A stretch of 64,000 nucleotides of DNA, taken from the NCBI GenBank assembly GCA_002205965.3, contig NADL03000648.1:310001-374000 (forward strand), in the 5' to 3' direction. The notes under the pieces are model-generated. The model searched no databases and was not told where the DNA came from. It was given only the letters and a program-made list of their open reading frames with translations. Both the position numbers and the translations under genes were made by a program. How positions within the stretch are numbered: position 1 is the stretch's first letter; each line of letters begins with the position of its first letter. Shown here piece by piece: positions 10,107 through 22,405 of the stretch. The stretch is from Kappaphycus alvarezii (taxonomy: Eukaryota; Rhodophyta; Florideophyceae; Gigartinales; Solieriaceae).

Positions 10107-10647
10107 TGCTGTAATAAAATGTTTCTGAAAACCAATTTTGCATGCTGCGCTGGCACTGGAATGCAATTTTTATTTCCGATTGTTTTTAGATGGATGCTTT
10201 GCATTGTACTAGAGCGGTGCAGAGCTAGCAAAAGTACTGCGCAGGTTCCACAAATTTCGGCAGTTCGGAACTGTATATAAGGAGGGGTACGAGTGAAATT
10301 TTAGGAGCACATAGGGACCAGCAAGCCATAGAGGGACGCTCACCAAACTAAGTCACACAAAACATAGAGTACAAAGGAAGTTGGCAGACAACTTCAGATC
10401 CAGTCACGAATAGTTGGGAAGTTGAGGCTCAACTTCAGACCCAAGAACCTTTTTTTCGCCAGTGGCGGAGCATAGGTGGTATAGCCTGCCCCTTTAGATT
10501 TGGCTACTAGAGCAGTCACTAATCCTTCACCTTCACTCCTCTCCACAACTCATTAACGTCTACCGTAGCACTTTAGTCACTCGTAACGATTCTCACCTCG
10601 GGTAGTTAGTGGTACCCTCTTCCTTCGGCGCCGTTTTCACCCTATCA
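10107..10647 (+). repeat. Solo LTR, diverged relative of the gypsy LTR
   Basis: A 541-bp sequence starting TG and ending TATCA, flanked by the 5-bp duplication GGATT (10102-10106 and 10648-10652). Read in the opposite orientation it aligns along its length with the LTRs at 1198 and 6494: the leader near the TATA box, the paired gaagttg/caacttc block at 10378-10440 and the aaaggggcag block near 10485. Diverged and lacking internal sequence, it is the product of LTR-LTR recombination in an older relative. Confidence 0.9.
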
Positions 10648-10652
10648 GGATT

Positions 10653-11799
10653 TTCGCTCAATTTAGCATTCATAAAGCCTAACAATATATTGGATTGAGT
10701 ACTACTTGGACCCATCGAGGGCAATTAAATTTCATATCCTGCCCCGCAGCCAACGCACCAGCTTTCGACCTATCCACGGCCATCATAAACGGATTTCGCC
10801 CCTCCCGCAGTATCGAAGATGCCTCTATCACATCCAAAAATTTCGGAGGCTGAAGGATTCGTGCCTCAGACCATACAGAGTACGAATATAATTCAAAAAT
10901 AAATGGATTGCTCCCTTCGATTAGGTTGAGGTTACGATTCGTATAGTTCATTTTAATTCCGATCTTTTCGTTGAATATTTGTGATTCTGTACTGTTCAAA
11001 TGACGAGTAGGATTCTTGTCGAGAGAATTTCGACTATCCAGATCCAGAACACTTTAAGATATTTATAAACAGATAAATAATCATATTTTCAGTAAAATAC
11101 CTTAATACTTGGTTAAATAAGAGCAAGTTATACGATTAGTAGGGATTTAGGCTAACAAAAACACCACAGAAGCACTTTTACCATTCCATTACTCGTTACA
11201 TAGCGTTGAAGCTTGATTAAATCCATAAAAAACCTTCATTTGCCCCAGTGCTTCTTCTGGATTGTATATATTTAGAATTTAAGGCGGAAGAAAAAAATAA
11301 CTTCATCAACAGAGCAATGCAGTTCAGAAATCCATTTCGATAATTATTGGCCCGTTCTGAATCGCTGCAGATAGCATGATGAGAACGGAGTTAAAGTCGA
11401 CTACATGAAAGCACGTTTTTTAAATGTCACTCTGCATGACTCCAATGACTAAGAGACATTCCTCTGAGACTTGATATAGTCTTCTGCATTCAGCTTCCTT
11501 CTGAAAACAATCTTGATCTTCAAAGTTCTAAAATCAGCTAGGAGTGGCATTAAATTAAATTTACAGTGCTTTTCCAATTATTTTCGCTCCGAACGCACTT
11601 CTGCATACCAAATTAAAGCTTTACTCGAACTCATGGCTTCCTTTAAGTCATACGGCTTCAGAGATGCAATTGTTTGGACAGGCATAGCTGAGGTTTTGTA
11701 AACGTTGGGTTACTTGCGGTTTCGGCGTAGATGAATGCTGCATCCCTGACTCTCTTCAATTACCAGTCCTTTGTGAATTAAAATCTCGAACAGCCGCCG
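10653..11799. other. No gene recognised
   Basis: AT-rich. The longest ORF (10679-10999, minus, 106 aa) has no motif I know. Nothing else is supportable. Confidence 0.5.
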
Positions 11800-13020
11800 C
11801 TACCAGGTGTAAGTAGTACTTCTTTCCGGGGTTTGGAACTTTTTCACTGTCAAGCGTTCATAAGTATTGCACAATACAATCCTTCTTGTAATCATATAAC
11901 CTATTGCGCCATGCATATTTGATTTTCTGAATAACAAATGAATCTGCCGGTTGAATCTAATGCGTTGAGGTAGAAGGGAAATTTTCCACTGTCGTACGAA
12001 TATTTCTGAGCTTCTCTCTTTCCTCGTCATCAATAGTGTGCCCGGAACAGTCGTCAAGAAACAAAATGCGCTGATGACCACCTGCTAAGGCCTTTAATAC
12101 CGGCGGATTTGACAACCATTCCTTGAAAACTTTTCGGTCCATCCATTCTTTTGGGCCACTGCGATAAGTGACACCTGGTGTATTGTCAGGAACTATTTTT
12201 TTCGGGTATGACCTCTTGCCATTTTTAAAGATTAACATGGGAGTTTCCAAAATAGCATTCACGCCACCAGTGATTCTACTATCATTGTTATGGGTCACCA
12301 CTGGACACTACTTCAGCATATTTCACGTGAGCCTCTCCAGTGAATCCTAATGTTTTTCCATTGTCCATGTTAAAAACAAAATGGGTCTCTTCAGCCTTCT
12401 AAATGTGATTTTCATTCAGCAGACCCAATGCAAAGCCCCTTTTGAGAACTTCTACATGAAATTCGAAACTTTTTTCGATAAATGACAGCTTTTATGGACT
12501 CGTTAATAGTGATCCAGTTTGAGCTCTTACTTAGATATGATGAAAGCGCATAAATTACTGAATCCAACGGATGTTGAGCCTCTCAATAATGCGGACGCCA
12601 TCAATTCTTCTGTCAAAATGAAATCAATCCCCATTTGCTTCATTTTTGGCCAAAGGTACTGCAAGTGATAGAAGTGTGTGACATGCAATATTCACTCCAA
12701 GGGAGGGTCCTTACTCTATCAAACTACGAGAGAAGAACAACGTCTAGACTTTCAAACCACAATTATATCTTTCTTTCACGTCCTGAGAGAGCTTTGAAGT
12801 TCATCCGAGATATATTTCTCCCTGCCGTTCCGCAAAATGCTGAAAGTTTTCTTGTTGGGTCCTTTAAGAAGAGAATTTGAGCTCTTATTTTCCACAAAAC
12901 TCCTGCTTTGCTCAGGTTTGCCTTGGGGGTTCCTTTAAAGAATTCTGGAAATTGCTTAACCGTTTTGCTGAAAAGATTCTTTTTTCCGTTCACTTGAAAT
13001 TCTTGTTCCATCCATATTTC
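11800..13020 (-). pseudogene. Pogo/Tigger-type (DDE_1) transposase, decayed
   Basis: Read on the minus strand across frames and stops. From about 12420 the sequence shows ETHFVFNMDNGKTLGF, with the first catalytic-type Asp, then RITGGVNA, PMLIFKNGKR and WMDRKVFKEWL. FLDDCSGHT follows near 12050 with the second Asp, and after an in-frame stop, IQPADSFVIQKIKYAWR near 11930. This order is that of the DDE_1 superfamily, which cuts and pastes Tc1/mariner-pogo elements at TA. The N-terminal DNA-binding part upstream (to about 13020) is weak: RAQTGSLLTSP and a KSVAFH-like stretch only. Several stops and frame changes show it is dead. Element ends were not identified. Confidence 0.85.
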
Positions 13021-13434
13021 AACATTATAACGATCGGAGAGCTTGATTTCTTGAAGTTTGCGACTTGAACCTTCTGATATTGACGAGATTTCATTGATGA
13101 ATGTTTCGGAGGTTGTTATTGAAGGCGTTGTGAGTTTATTTTCGCGCGAGGAGATTGCATTCTGATTATATTGCTCAATTGGGCCTTCTATAGATATTGT
13201 TGATGAGTCACAATGACACTGCCGTCGGAAACTGTCGTGGTTCTAGCGAGGTCTACGAAAAAGGTTATATTTGTTTAATATGGTTTTTATAATTTTTGTG
13301 GTCTACTCAGTCAAAACTAAGTTCTCACGCTGTATTTGATTTTTGTTGAAAATAATTTCAAAACCGATATTTCGGTGTGTTAAAGAAACAGTTTGTGAAA
13401 CTAATTTCGGACTGAAACTAATTTTGCACACAAA

Positions 13435-13569
13435 CTAATAACTGTGGTCGGGTGTACTGTAGGCCACTGTAATTATTGATAAACCTAGTATCCGCGGGAT
13501 ACAGACAGTTGTCCCTGAGGGTTGCCGCTGCCGTGGCACTGTACGCAAACGGTTGGTTGGGATTGAGAC
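13435..13569 (+). repeat. Left part of a copia-LTR-like repeat, split by hAT-1
   Basis: Shares the blocks cctgagggttgc and ggttggttgggattgagac with the repeat at 30563-30810. The sequence resumes at 17926 after the hAT element. Position 13562-13569 is the left copy of the 8-bp target duplication. Confidence 0.7.
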
Positions 13570-13989
13570 CAGAGTTGGGGAGTACATGCAAAAAAACATG
13601 TACCTACAGTAGTACATGAAACATTACAGTATTTTTAAGCACCGCGGTAGATCAGTACAACGGTACATATAAATAAGACTAATTTGGAGAAAATATCGGT
13701 ACATATAACATATAAAGCAGTTTAAATAGAGGTGCAAGGGCATTAAAATAATGCCAAGGTACCAGGTACATGTCTTGAAAATTCATGTAAAAGCACGGCA
13801 CATGAGTACATCGTAACTTTATGGCATCAGTAAAACGCTGCAGGACCCGACTATATTGCTAGCTAAGCGCTAACCGGGTGGTACACGTTGGCCACGTGCA
13901 GCGACATGCGCGACAGAATAGATTATGCACTCGACGACCAGATTGTGTTACTAATGCGCCTTAAAATACGAGTACGGATAACTCCTGTT

Positions 13990-14915
13990 GACGTGTGGAA
14001 TTTTTCGGCAATGCGAGGCAACAGCTCCTCTATGAAGTGGACGGTTTAAACGGAAGAGGAATCCAAGGAATCAAAGGCCAGCGGTTGAAATTCGAAATCA
14101 GGTGCTTATGTAGTGTTATCGAAGGGCGGGGTGAGTCAACGCGAGAATTTTCGCTACAGGTCCGTCACTTTGTTGCGGTGTGCAATTGAAGCAGCGCCAC
14201 CCACTTCCGTTGTAGTTCTTGTTTTGGCATCTCTCTTCAATGGAGAGACTATGGTAACATCACAAGCGATCGGGCGGGCCCCAGTGCCTTCAGGGGCTGC
14301 TGGTGGATGAACCAGTATGTCGGCAGGTCGCCGGTCAGTGCCGGGCACGAGGAGTGGGACCTCGAGCTGGAAATCCAGTCCGGCGGCACGGGTGATACGG
14401 CCTTCGATGACGTTGAGAAGTGAGTTATGCCGGTGCTTGCGACCGATCCCATAAGGGCACAAGTATACAGGTGGTCTCCTAACCTGTCCATTTACAATGG
14501 TTGCAGTTACGAGGAAGCGAGTCATTATAAACGGGCAGTCACAAGTTATGACGAAGCATTATTTTCCAGTGAACCACAAATACGTCCGTGTCAGCCGAGG
14601 AATGTGCGTAGAGGAAGGAATAATCGGGGCCTTTGCGGAGCGCTAGACCGCTTATGCGTTTCCGTAGATCTGCGTTCGTGTGTCGGTCCGGGTTCGGGGA
14701 TCTGACCCGGTGGTCGTCGCTCCTGTGGACCTTGGCCAGCGCCTTCTGCTGCACTCGTTTGAGGTAGGTTTGGACGTGTGCATGTGCAACAACGAGAGAA
14801 AGTGGGTCGAAGGAACCCAAGTAGACGGGGTAGGCCATTCCAGGGACGGGTAGCAGGAAGTCTTGCATGTGACGGGCGGATTGACCGAGGAGGAAAGCTT
14901 TTTCATGGATGCCAA
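13990..14915 (-). pseudogene. LINE-like C-terminal endonuclease region, fragment inside hAT-1
   Basis: On the minus strand: a Cys/His-type block (GDHLYTCA with a following RKHRHN in the next frame), then RRPADILV and PIACDVTIVSPL, resembling the Asp strands of a restriction-like endonuclease, then AHRNKVTDL and FEFQPLAFDSL with EELLPRIAEKF. The blocks occur in the same order as in the fragments at 91-1197 and 21497-21914. Frame changes separate them. No polymerase domain was found, so it is a truncated remnant. It may have been carried or captured by the hAT element. Confidence 0.55.
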
Positions 14916-15376
14916 AGAGAGAAGTTTAATGCAATCAGTATCTACTGGGGACTGCGTATATTCTAACTATACGGCTAATATCGAAGCAGTAATAATATGT
15001 ACCAGAAACAACTATAAATTTGCCAAATTTCTTCGGACACTAGTACCTGACCAAGATCATGTGGTCAAATGGTAAAAATATGGTTGAACAATTGAGAGAA
15101 CGTGAATTAAATTCCAAAAAGGTTCATCGCTAAAACTGAACCAATGTGCAGGTCACAGAAAGGATGGGACTGTCGTTTGGAGTTTGATTCTAGTCTGAGG
15201 ACCAGCCTTGGTCTTATCTGGAGCTATATATTTCCCATCCTGACGATGAGAAATAGCTTTCATAGCCGAGGTTTCAAAAGCGAGGATTAGAAATTAAACG
15301 TCTCTCATTGTAAATAGGCAAATGGCAGTACCGAAAACTTTGCGATAGGAGGCTTTGTGGCGGCTAAGCACTTCTT

Positions 15377-17420
15377 TTAATCCGCACCAAAATTTTTCCC
15401 GTCAGAGTCATTGGCTTCTTTCTTCAACAGATAGTCACTAAATTCTTCCATTGACTTGACATGATTAAAGAAATAAACGTCATCATGAATGTTCTTTGCA
15501 GTTTCCACGACATCGTTAATGTTCTCCGCTAAAATTAGATTACGAAGAGGACTACAAATACGACCCACTAAGCTGAATATTTGCTCATTTTCGATCTATG
15601 TCACAGGAATACCTAAAAATAATTTGCACAAATTTGCCATTTTTGAAAAACGGGACATCTTTCGATAACCAACTGTATCTGTCATCTCCTTTCATGAAAG
15701 GCTCCGATCGGAACAAACGAAGTTCTGACCTCATCGCTTTAGCAACATCTTCAGTTTTGCTGGATTCTTCGCCTTGCAAAAAAACATCTTCAACCTTATC
15801 AGTTCCAAGAGACTCTGGAGGAAAGTTCTATAGAAGGTCTAAGTCCAGTAATGAATCAGAATGATTCTCGGCGTTCTCACTTATCATTAGTAGTATTTCA
15901 CCATATTTCCTTGACAATGATCCTGCGTAGCATAGGTCAGTCTGATTTAATCGCATTAAAGTGGACTTCAATTCATTAAAATCAAGATCAAAAACCACTG
16001 ACTGATAACGATGAACACATGTACCATCCACTGATCGAAATACAGAGAACGGGTGCAGCACATCCTTGAATAACTCAACCACGCAGGCAGCAATTTTAGC
16101 TTTAAGCATACCTAGTTTTTCATCAAAATCACCAGTAGCCACAAGCATCACAGTTTGACAATTACTCTCAAACATCAAGTACACGTCGACTATATGTGCG
16201 ACAGCTTCACTTACAGTTCATGTCTTCTTCTAGCTGAGTAGACATGAGAACACAAGCTGTTCAAGTCTTTCGACGGTGCATTATACAATTTCCCATGACT
16301 GCGGACTCTGAATGCGGTCTCGAAGATTGCTGTTAACCTGAGATACAAAGCACTTAGGAACAACTTTATTGTATGAGATATCTTCCGGAGCATCACAAGA
16401 ACACTTAAAAAACTCATCTTGACAGGTGTTGGAATTATCCTCGTGTTAATATTCATACTTCTTCAAGCATATATGCATTCCTTACGACCTTTAGCAGCTT
16501 TACTTGTCCAGGTAATGCATTTTTGCAGAGATGATGTTACCTTTGAAATTTCAATGAGAAGAAATCCGTTTGTGATAGTGTTTGATAATGCTGAATTACA
16601 TGCCCAGATATGATATGAGCGACACAAACTCTACTGAAACAACTTCCTTTGTCTGCTCTTTTAAATGCAGTTGATGACTTAATAATGTTGGTGTATGCAA
16701 TCAGGTTAGATACTCCATCCTTGACAAAACCGAAAATCTTCTCCTGAAGCCGAATTTTGTCCATTTGTTTGACCATGGTATCATGCAAAGATTCACCTTT
16801 TGCTATTTCTCTGAATCAGTTCTAAATGAACTCGTTCCTGCTTGAAGTCTCCGTCAAAAAAGTGTGCCGTCAAGTCTGAAATGTCCTCGCAGCCGCAGCT
16901 CATCCACAGATCAAACGAGATAGAAACTGATTCTAACTCTGCCAATTTCGGCATAACCATTTTTCCACAAGTTGATTCGTAAAAGCAAGGATATGCTTCA
17001 AAACAAAATTTTTTCGATCTAGAATCGAGACAAGAGGGTTGAGAAAGTGAAAATCTCTTCGGAAGTCCGGATGGTCAACAAATGCAAATGAAAGGCCTGC
17101 CTTTTCAATCAACAAAAGTAGTTTCTTGTTTGCCTCTTTGGCAGTAGCGGAAGTAAGATTGTACTTCTGGTGAGTGTCAAGATATGTATGAAGCTTCGGT
17201 TTTCTTTGGAGGCTCAGATGATGATGAAGAGGTTTCAAATTGGTTGAAAAGTTCCTGATGGTGTTCTTTCAGATGTCTGCGCAGTTTGTTTGTGCCCATG
17301 CTTCAATGAAACTTGAATAGACCTTTGCAATCTCTTCTGTTGTGTAGAGATGCTTCCGTAATGTCAGGTGCACAGACAATACAAGCATTTGTGTAGTTGT
17401 CATTTTTCTTGTGAAATCCC
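15377..17420 (-). pseudogene. hAT-1 transposase with BED zinc finger, decayed
   Basis: The BED finger is at about 17392-17258 (CIVC ... RRHLKEHH). The catalytic region is in fragments at 17238-16933 (contains DHPDFRRDFHFLNP), 16788-16537 (VKDGVSNLIAYTN) and 16184-15828 (VVFDLDFNELK). The C-terminal dimerisation region ends at 15377 (RICSPLRNLILAENINDVVETAK). The order matches hAT-2 (22742-24913). Stops and frameshifts between the blocks make it non-functional. Confidence 0.9.
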
Positions 17421-17925
17421 CTCAGGCTTGCCTTTTTTCCAGTTTTATGGTTGAATAAATACGTTGGTTGGGCGAGCTTAAGATCATCGGTTGCCGACCA
17501 TTGGTGAGCTGCAGTGTTAAGCTCACCATTAGCTGGTAGTTAATTTGATGATTGGGATGCAATGGACTGATGTAAATTGAGCGCTGAGTACGAAGGTTTT
17601 TGTAGCTGTTGAGGTAGGAGTTCTTTGAAGTTGTTCTTATGGCAGTTTGGACTTCGGCTAGTGCTTGTGATTATCCGAGAAGTGGGTACATGGACTTGTC
17701 AGAATAAGTAGTACATGAGATGATACGTTACAGTTGTATTCAATCTTTTGGGCGGCACATGGTTAGGTTACACTTTTTTCAGAATTTCATGTATCGCGGT
17801 ACCTGATACATACTGATTTAGAGAATTTTGGAAAACGTTTTGGACAGGTACATGCTTAATGTACCTGCACATGTATATTTACATGTGCCTCCCAATGAGA
17901 CGTTTCCCTCAACCCTGATTGAGAC

Positions 17926-18105
17926 GCTCAAGACCAATAACATTAGAGCCGCCCAGGGCCGTGGAATCGCATTTAGTCAACGCAGCTCATCGTTACGTTC
18001 GTCTAACTTTCAACTTCGTCTTTCAACACTTCCATTCCAATTGCATTACCCGTTCGCATCCTTCACTTTGTTTCGCATCTCATCTTGTATATTTCTTTCG
18101 CGATC
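17926..18105 (+). repeat. Right part of the copia-LTR-like repeat and leader of copia-A
   Basis: Continues the repeat interrupted by hAT-1 (gccgcccagggccgtgg, compare gccgccgagggcc at about 30767) and leads straight into the copia-A gag start at 18106. This placement is why I read the repeat as a copia 5' LTR plus leader. Confidence 0.55.
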
Positions 18106-21100
18106 ATGTCTAGTGGCCATGACTCCTTCAGCAAACTGCCGAATTTGAGTGGAAATAAGAATTAAATTCTTTGGAGACTCAGGATGAAAGAGTTTCCTCG
18201 AAGAGATGTCTTTGAACCTCTTTGTATAGAGCTAAGGCCCAACGATGCCCCAACGCTAACCGCATGCGATGAATCACGGCTAATACTCTGGAAAAATCTA
18301 CATAAATTCAAACTCTCACAACAGGATCCATGCCTCGAACAAGCAGTATCATTGAAGACAATGATGCACCAGAGAGGAATCTATGGGATGCTTTGGAGTG
18401 GCTCTATATTGCATCAAATGAACAGAAAGTCATTAATCGTATGCAAGAATTGGAAACACTCGAGTTCAAGGAAAGAAAAAACTGGGAAGAGCACCTTAAA
18501 AATTTCACGATACTCTCAGCAAGTTTTTATTGCTTGAAAAGAATACCACAGAAGAGAAAAAGAAATCTAAACTCAAACGTAACCTACCGTAGAACTTTGC
18601 TCCACTTGCAACGATCTCAGAAAAATTGAGCTAAGAGGAACTTGTAATACGATTGACACGAAAATATCAAGGTTTAAGTCCAAGAAGTTAGGCAAAGGGT
18701 TGGTCAACAACCCGAAATCGTCGATACCAATCATTGCAAGTAAAAAAATAGAAAAAGAAGTACAAAATCGGGCCGCACCGGGAAGTGTGGAAACAAAGAG
18801 CCAGAAACATGTTGGGTCTCTGGTCATGAAGTGCATCGGTCTAGAGACTTCTTTTAAAGGGCGGAAAAATGATCTGGATCTCCCTTCATGAACAGGGGAC
18901 CTGGGAATTTTCGAGGAAGAGAAGCAAGAATCGGCTATCTTAGTGGGCTTGGTCGCTTTGGAGAGGAAATTACACCAATTTCGTCCTCAAAAAATTCGTG
19001 TGTATGGTGCTGGCGAAAAAAATATCCGGTGCAATGAAGCATTTAGCTGTGATCAATGAAATCAGGCTTTAAAAAAGTCTCCCACATGCTCCTCAGAGCA
19101 ACGGTATAGCAGGGCGATTCATGAGAGAGCTTGGAAAGCGCACTAGAGTTCTTTTACATAGCGGTAACTTAACGAAAGAACATTATGCCGAGGCTATGAG
19201 CCATGGTAATCGCTTATGTAACCGTATTCCATCTGACCGTATTAATGAAACTATTCCCATTTTTCTTCGGGACAGTCGATCTCAAATTGACTTCAAAAAT
19301 CTTCCAGTTTTTTGAAGAGCTTGGATTCGCATTCATTTACCAAGCGGGCAATAGACCGAACTAAAAGATTTCGGCGTGCGCTCCTCATAGTCACTTCGCT
19401 GGCTTCGAAAGCGAGATTCCGGTCCTCCAAGCGAGTAATCATCAACCGACGTCAGGATTTTCGTATATGTTCTTCTGAACAACTACCAGGCGTCGTTTTC
19501 GATTTATATGGCCTATCAAGGCAAAGTGAAGTGGAATATTTTTTCAGCTAGGATGGTCTCGCGTAAGTTCTTTTGCTAAGCTTTCAATTTATCCCTCTTT
19601 TTCTTCTGACTTTGACAAGCACCTCTTACTATACACGCATCACGTCGAGGCGATCTCGCCTACCAATGTCATACAACAAGGCCACTCAAAAACGAGATTG
19701 GGGTGTCGCTATTGACAGGGAGTACGCTACCCTATGACAGCGCAATACATGGGCATATGTACCGTGCGATCCTCACTTGAACGTCTTGCCTATAACATAT
19801 GTGTACCTTTTGAAACTCTTGGACCATAGCGGGAACAGATTTCTTTACAGATCAAGATGTGTGCTTCATGAATATTTACGACAGCCTGGTATATACTTCT
19901 ACCGTGATATCTTCTATGCCCACGTTGCTGTTCGTGAATCAAAGCGCATGATTTTTGCTCCCGCTGCAAGTGAAGAGCTCGCTGTTGAGGGGGAGATTTA
20001 TGCCATGCCTATCTTTATGTCAGGATCGATAATGAGGTTTGCATTGGGAAAAATAAGGGCTCGACCAGCATTCCAGAGATAAAAGGGATTATTTGCTAGC
20101 TACTGCACTCAATATATAGGGTTTATGTCAAGCTGGTATGATTTGAGGTTAGATATTTTTCAAAACGATTCTGTCTTGGGCTTTCATCAAGTCAACTGTG
20201 GATGAACGCGTTTTCCCGAAACGATGTGGCGCGAATTCATTATATTAGTTTTTATCGTAGACAATATGAGTTTCGTCAGAAACTGCCAAGATCTGCTGAA
20301 GAATTTCAAGAGGAAAATAAGTGCGCAATTTTTTGTTAAGTTATTTGGTAAGGAGAAAAGCTTTGTTGAATGTGATGTTAATCAAGGTGGAAATGGAATC
20401 AAGATATCGAAAACCAGCTACACCGAGCAACTTCCGAGGAAAATGGCTTGCATAGAGCAAATGGAGCATTAATCCCAATTTCTTTCGACGCAGATCTCAG
20501 TTCGGCCAAAGCTTCCGACACCTTAATCAATAAAAGCGAGCACGCGAAGTACTAATCTGCAATTGGTGAGCTACTAAACCTATCAGTATGCACCGACCTG
20601 AAATATCCTTGGCAGTTGGGTTCCTCGCTAGCCAAGTCCATCCTCCAACACAATGTTTCCTTTGTTACTTCAAAAGGATACTTCAATACCTTTGCGGAAC
20701 CAGGATGTTTGGAATTGAATAGAAAACACTTGAAAAAGGATCCGATCTCCTTATGCAAGGCTATACTACTTTCGACTGGGCTGGATGCAAAGATAAACGG
20801 AAATCTACAAATGGCTTGCATTGAAGATCTTCCGTCTGCTGGAAGAGCAAACGGCAGACGAGTATATAGATTTTCATAAGTGCGCAAGAGAGATAATTTG
20901 GCTATGTAAGCTGCTAACAGAGCACAATAATGCATTACCATTTGATAGTCACATGGTCGATACCCCTACACTCCTCATGGTTGACAATACTGCGGCAATG
21001 CCTATCGCCCCAAATGGTCAGGCATCTGCCAAAAGGAAGCAAATTGAGGTTTAAATGCATCATGTCAAACATCATGTGCGTGCTAGTGATCTTACTCTAT

Positions 21101-21185
21101 ATCACATCTCTACAGAAAACCAAGTGGCTGAGAGACTCAAAAAAGCACTGAATTTCAAGACTTCCGTGTGTCCTCGTGATCAAAT
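18106..21185 (+). pseudogene. Copia-A: Ty1/copia gag-pol, heavily decayed
   Basis: Gag starts at ATG 18106. Gag helices are at 18330-18629 (LWDALEWLYIA ... MQELETLEFKERKNWEEHLKNF), and a possible zinc-knuckle remnant (Cys ... Trp-x3-Gly-His) is near 18790-18835. The integrase C-terminal part is at about 19083-19290 (HAPQSNGIAGRFMRELGKRTRVLLH cut here, ... HYAEAMSHG), with Gly where the catalytic Glu is expected. The reverse transcriptase remnant at 20224-20472 has VDN in place of VDD. The polymerase-RNase H linker is at 20556-20720 (LLNLSVCTDL). RNase H is at about 20848-21170 (CAREIIWLCKLL, LMVDNTAAM). Protease and most of integrase are missing or unrecognisable. No 3' LTR was found. Confidence 0.85.
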
Positions 21186-21496
21186 ACCGTGCTATTAGGA
21201 ACCTAAGAAAAAAACTTTACTGCAAGAAGAAATAGAAGGAAACTGCAGAAACAAAACTGCTAACCATTGCGGCCATTGACTACCCGTACAATGCTGCACG
21301 GGCCGTGTGTGCTTGCACAACGGAAAATTATGAGACATCCCTACTCCCCACCCAAAAGGGGTCCTCAATACCCTTTCTTTACGGCCTCATACCTGGATTT
21401 GCGCTCGGGTTGGGATCAGCTATGCAGTTGGAGACGGTGCAAACACGATATTTGTACCAGAAACGTTTGCAATCTTTCAGATTTTAGTTTACCTTA
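21186..21496. other. No gene recognised
   Basis: Transition between copia-A and the LINE-like fragment. I looked for a 3' LTR of copia-A and did not find one. Confidence 0.4.
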
Positions 21497-21914
21497 CCGT
21501 AGTCTCTCCTTTCAAACAAGGCGTACGCACAAGAGCAACTCAAATGGCCGGCAGCGCCGCCGAGATCACTCACCGAGACAAAGTCACAGACTTGGAGCGC
21601 AAATTTGTACGCCGCATCCCGTCCCTTCGCCTAAAGCCCTCCAGGAACCAAACTTCAAGTTTCAGCCCCTGGATTTCGATTCCTTGGGTGCCCCATCCCC
21701 CGCCTCTATTCTGTTCATCGAAGAGTACATCCCGTGCGTCGCTGAGAAGTTTAACATAAAAACAAGAGTGAGACACAGGCGTCCTTACCAGCGCATAAGT
21801 TGCACGCTGTGGTCATCTATTGCAATTTCGATTCAATCGAGAGCTCCACTGCACGTGATTGACGTAGAAAATCCGGCTCCTAGCCGTACAGTGAGACCTA
21901 ACTGTACACGATAG
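21497..21914 (+). pseudogene. LINE-like C-terminal endonuclease region, fragment
   Basis: Plus-strand blocks: VSPFKQGVRTRATQMAGSAAE, then THRDKVTDL; after a frame change, FKFQPLDFDSLGAPSPASI, then FIEEYIPCVAEKFN and a YQRISCTLWSSIAISIQSR tail. The tail resembles the last helix of this family (R-L-S-x-A-x-x-x-x-I-A-x-x-I-x-x-R). Same family as 13990-14915, in the opposite orientation. Confidence 0.55.
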
Positions 21915-22149
21915 GTACTCATCAAAGTAAAGATTCTCTAATTTGAATCAATGTTCTTGTTTAGAATTTTTCTTGAACATTGTTGTTCATCATGAGCAAA
22001 AGGTCGCCAGGTCAATTTCCACCAAAGTTTTCTTTGATTTGCTTTGTTTCGTTCTCTTTCATGTTTCTGCAAATTTGGTCCTTTTCACGTTTCAAAAGAA
22101 AATTTGTGATTGGTGTATCCGAGGAGGGATTTAGACTAACATCGGGGAG

Positions 22150-22405
22150 GGGTGAAAACGAACATTGTCATTCCTTGCGTGCACTGCTCAGTTGGACCTC
22201 GGCGGCCGTCTTTTATTGACCATCAGCGGATTCAACTTAGCCCTTCCAGTGCATGTACAGCAACACGGCGGCGGTTACACTACATTACAGTAAGCTACAA
22301 CTGTACTGTAGTCATTCTATTTGATGGTACCTTCAGCCGGACCCGGCCTGCCCCTCCTGGGCCACATTTGTACAGTACCTAGCGACGCACTAGAGCGGTC
22401 TCCAC
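22150..22405 (-). repeat. Inverted copy of the copia-LTR-like repeat
   Basis: Read on the minus strand it contains gccgggtccggctgaagg followed by ggtcaataaaa and a gccgccgag block, matching 30558-30800. This copy is not interrupted by copia-B and so shows the uninterrupted target. The region also holds tacagtac-type motifs. Confidence 0.65.

Larger units (their letters stand above)
13570..17917 (-). mobile_element. BED-type hAT DNA transposon (hAT-1)
   Basis: 4348 bp. The left end reads CAGAGTTGGGGAG, and the right end read on the opposite strand is CAGGGTTGAGGGA, the imperfect terminal inverted repeats expected of hAT elements. An 8-bp duplication ATTGAGAC flanks it at 13562-13569 and 17918-17925. 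The transposase lies on the minus strand and is broken. A LINE-like fragment (13990-14915) sits inside the 3' part. The 3' non-coding part (15180-15300 and 13815-13900) matches the 3' part of hAT-2 in inverted orientation, so both belong to one family. Confidence 0.93.

Noticed and set aside
21186-22150. 3' LTR of copia-A
   Set aside because: The only copy of the repeat nearby (22150-22405) is inverted, so it cannot be that LTR.
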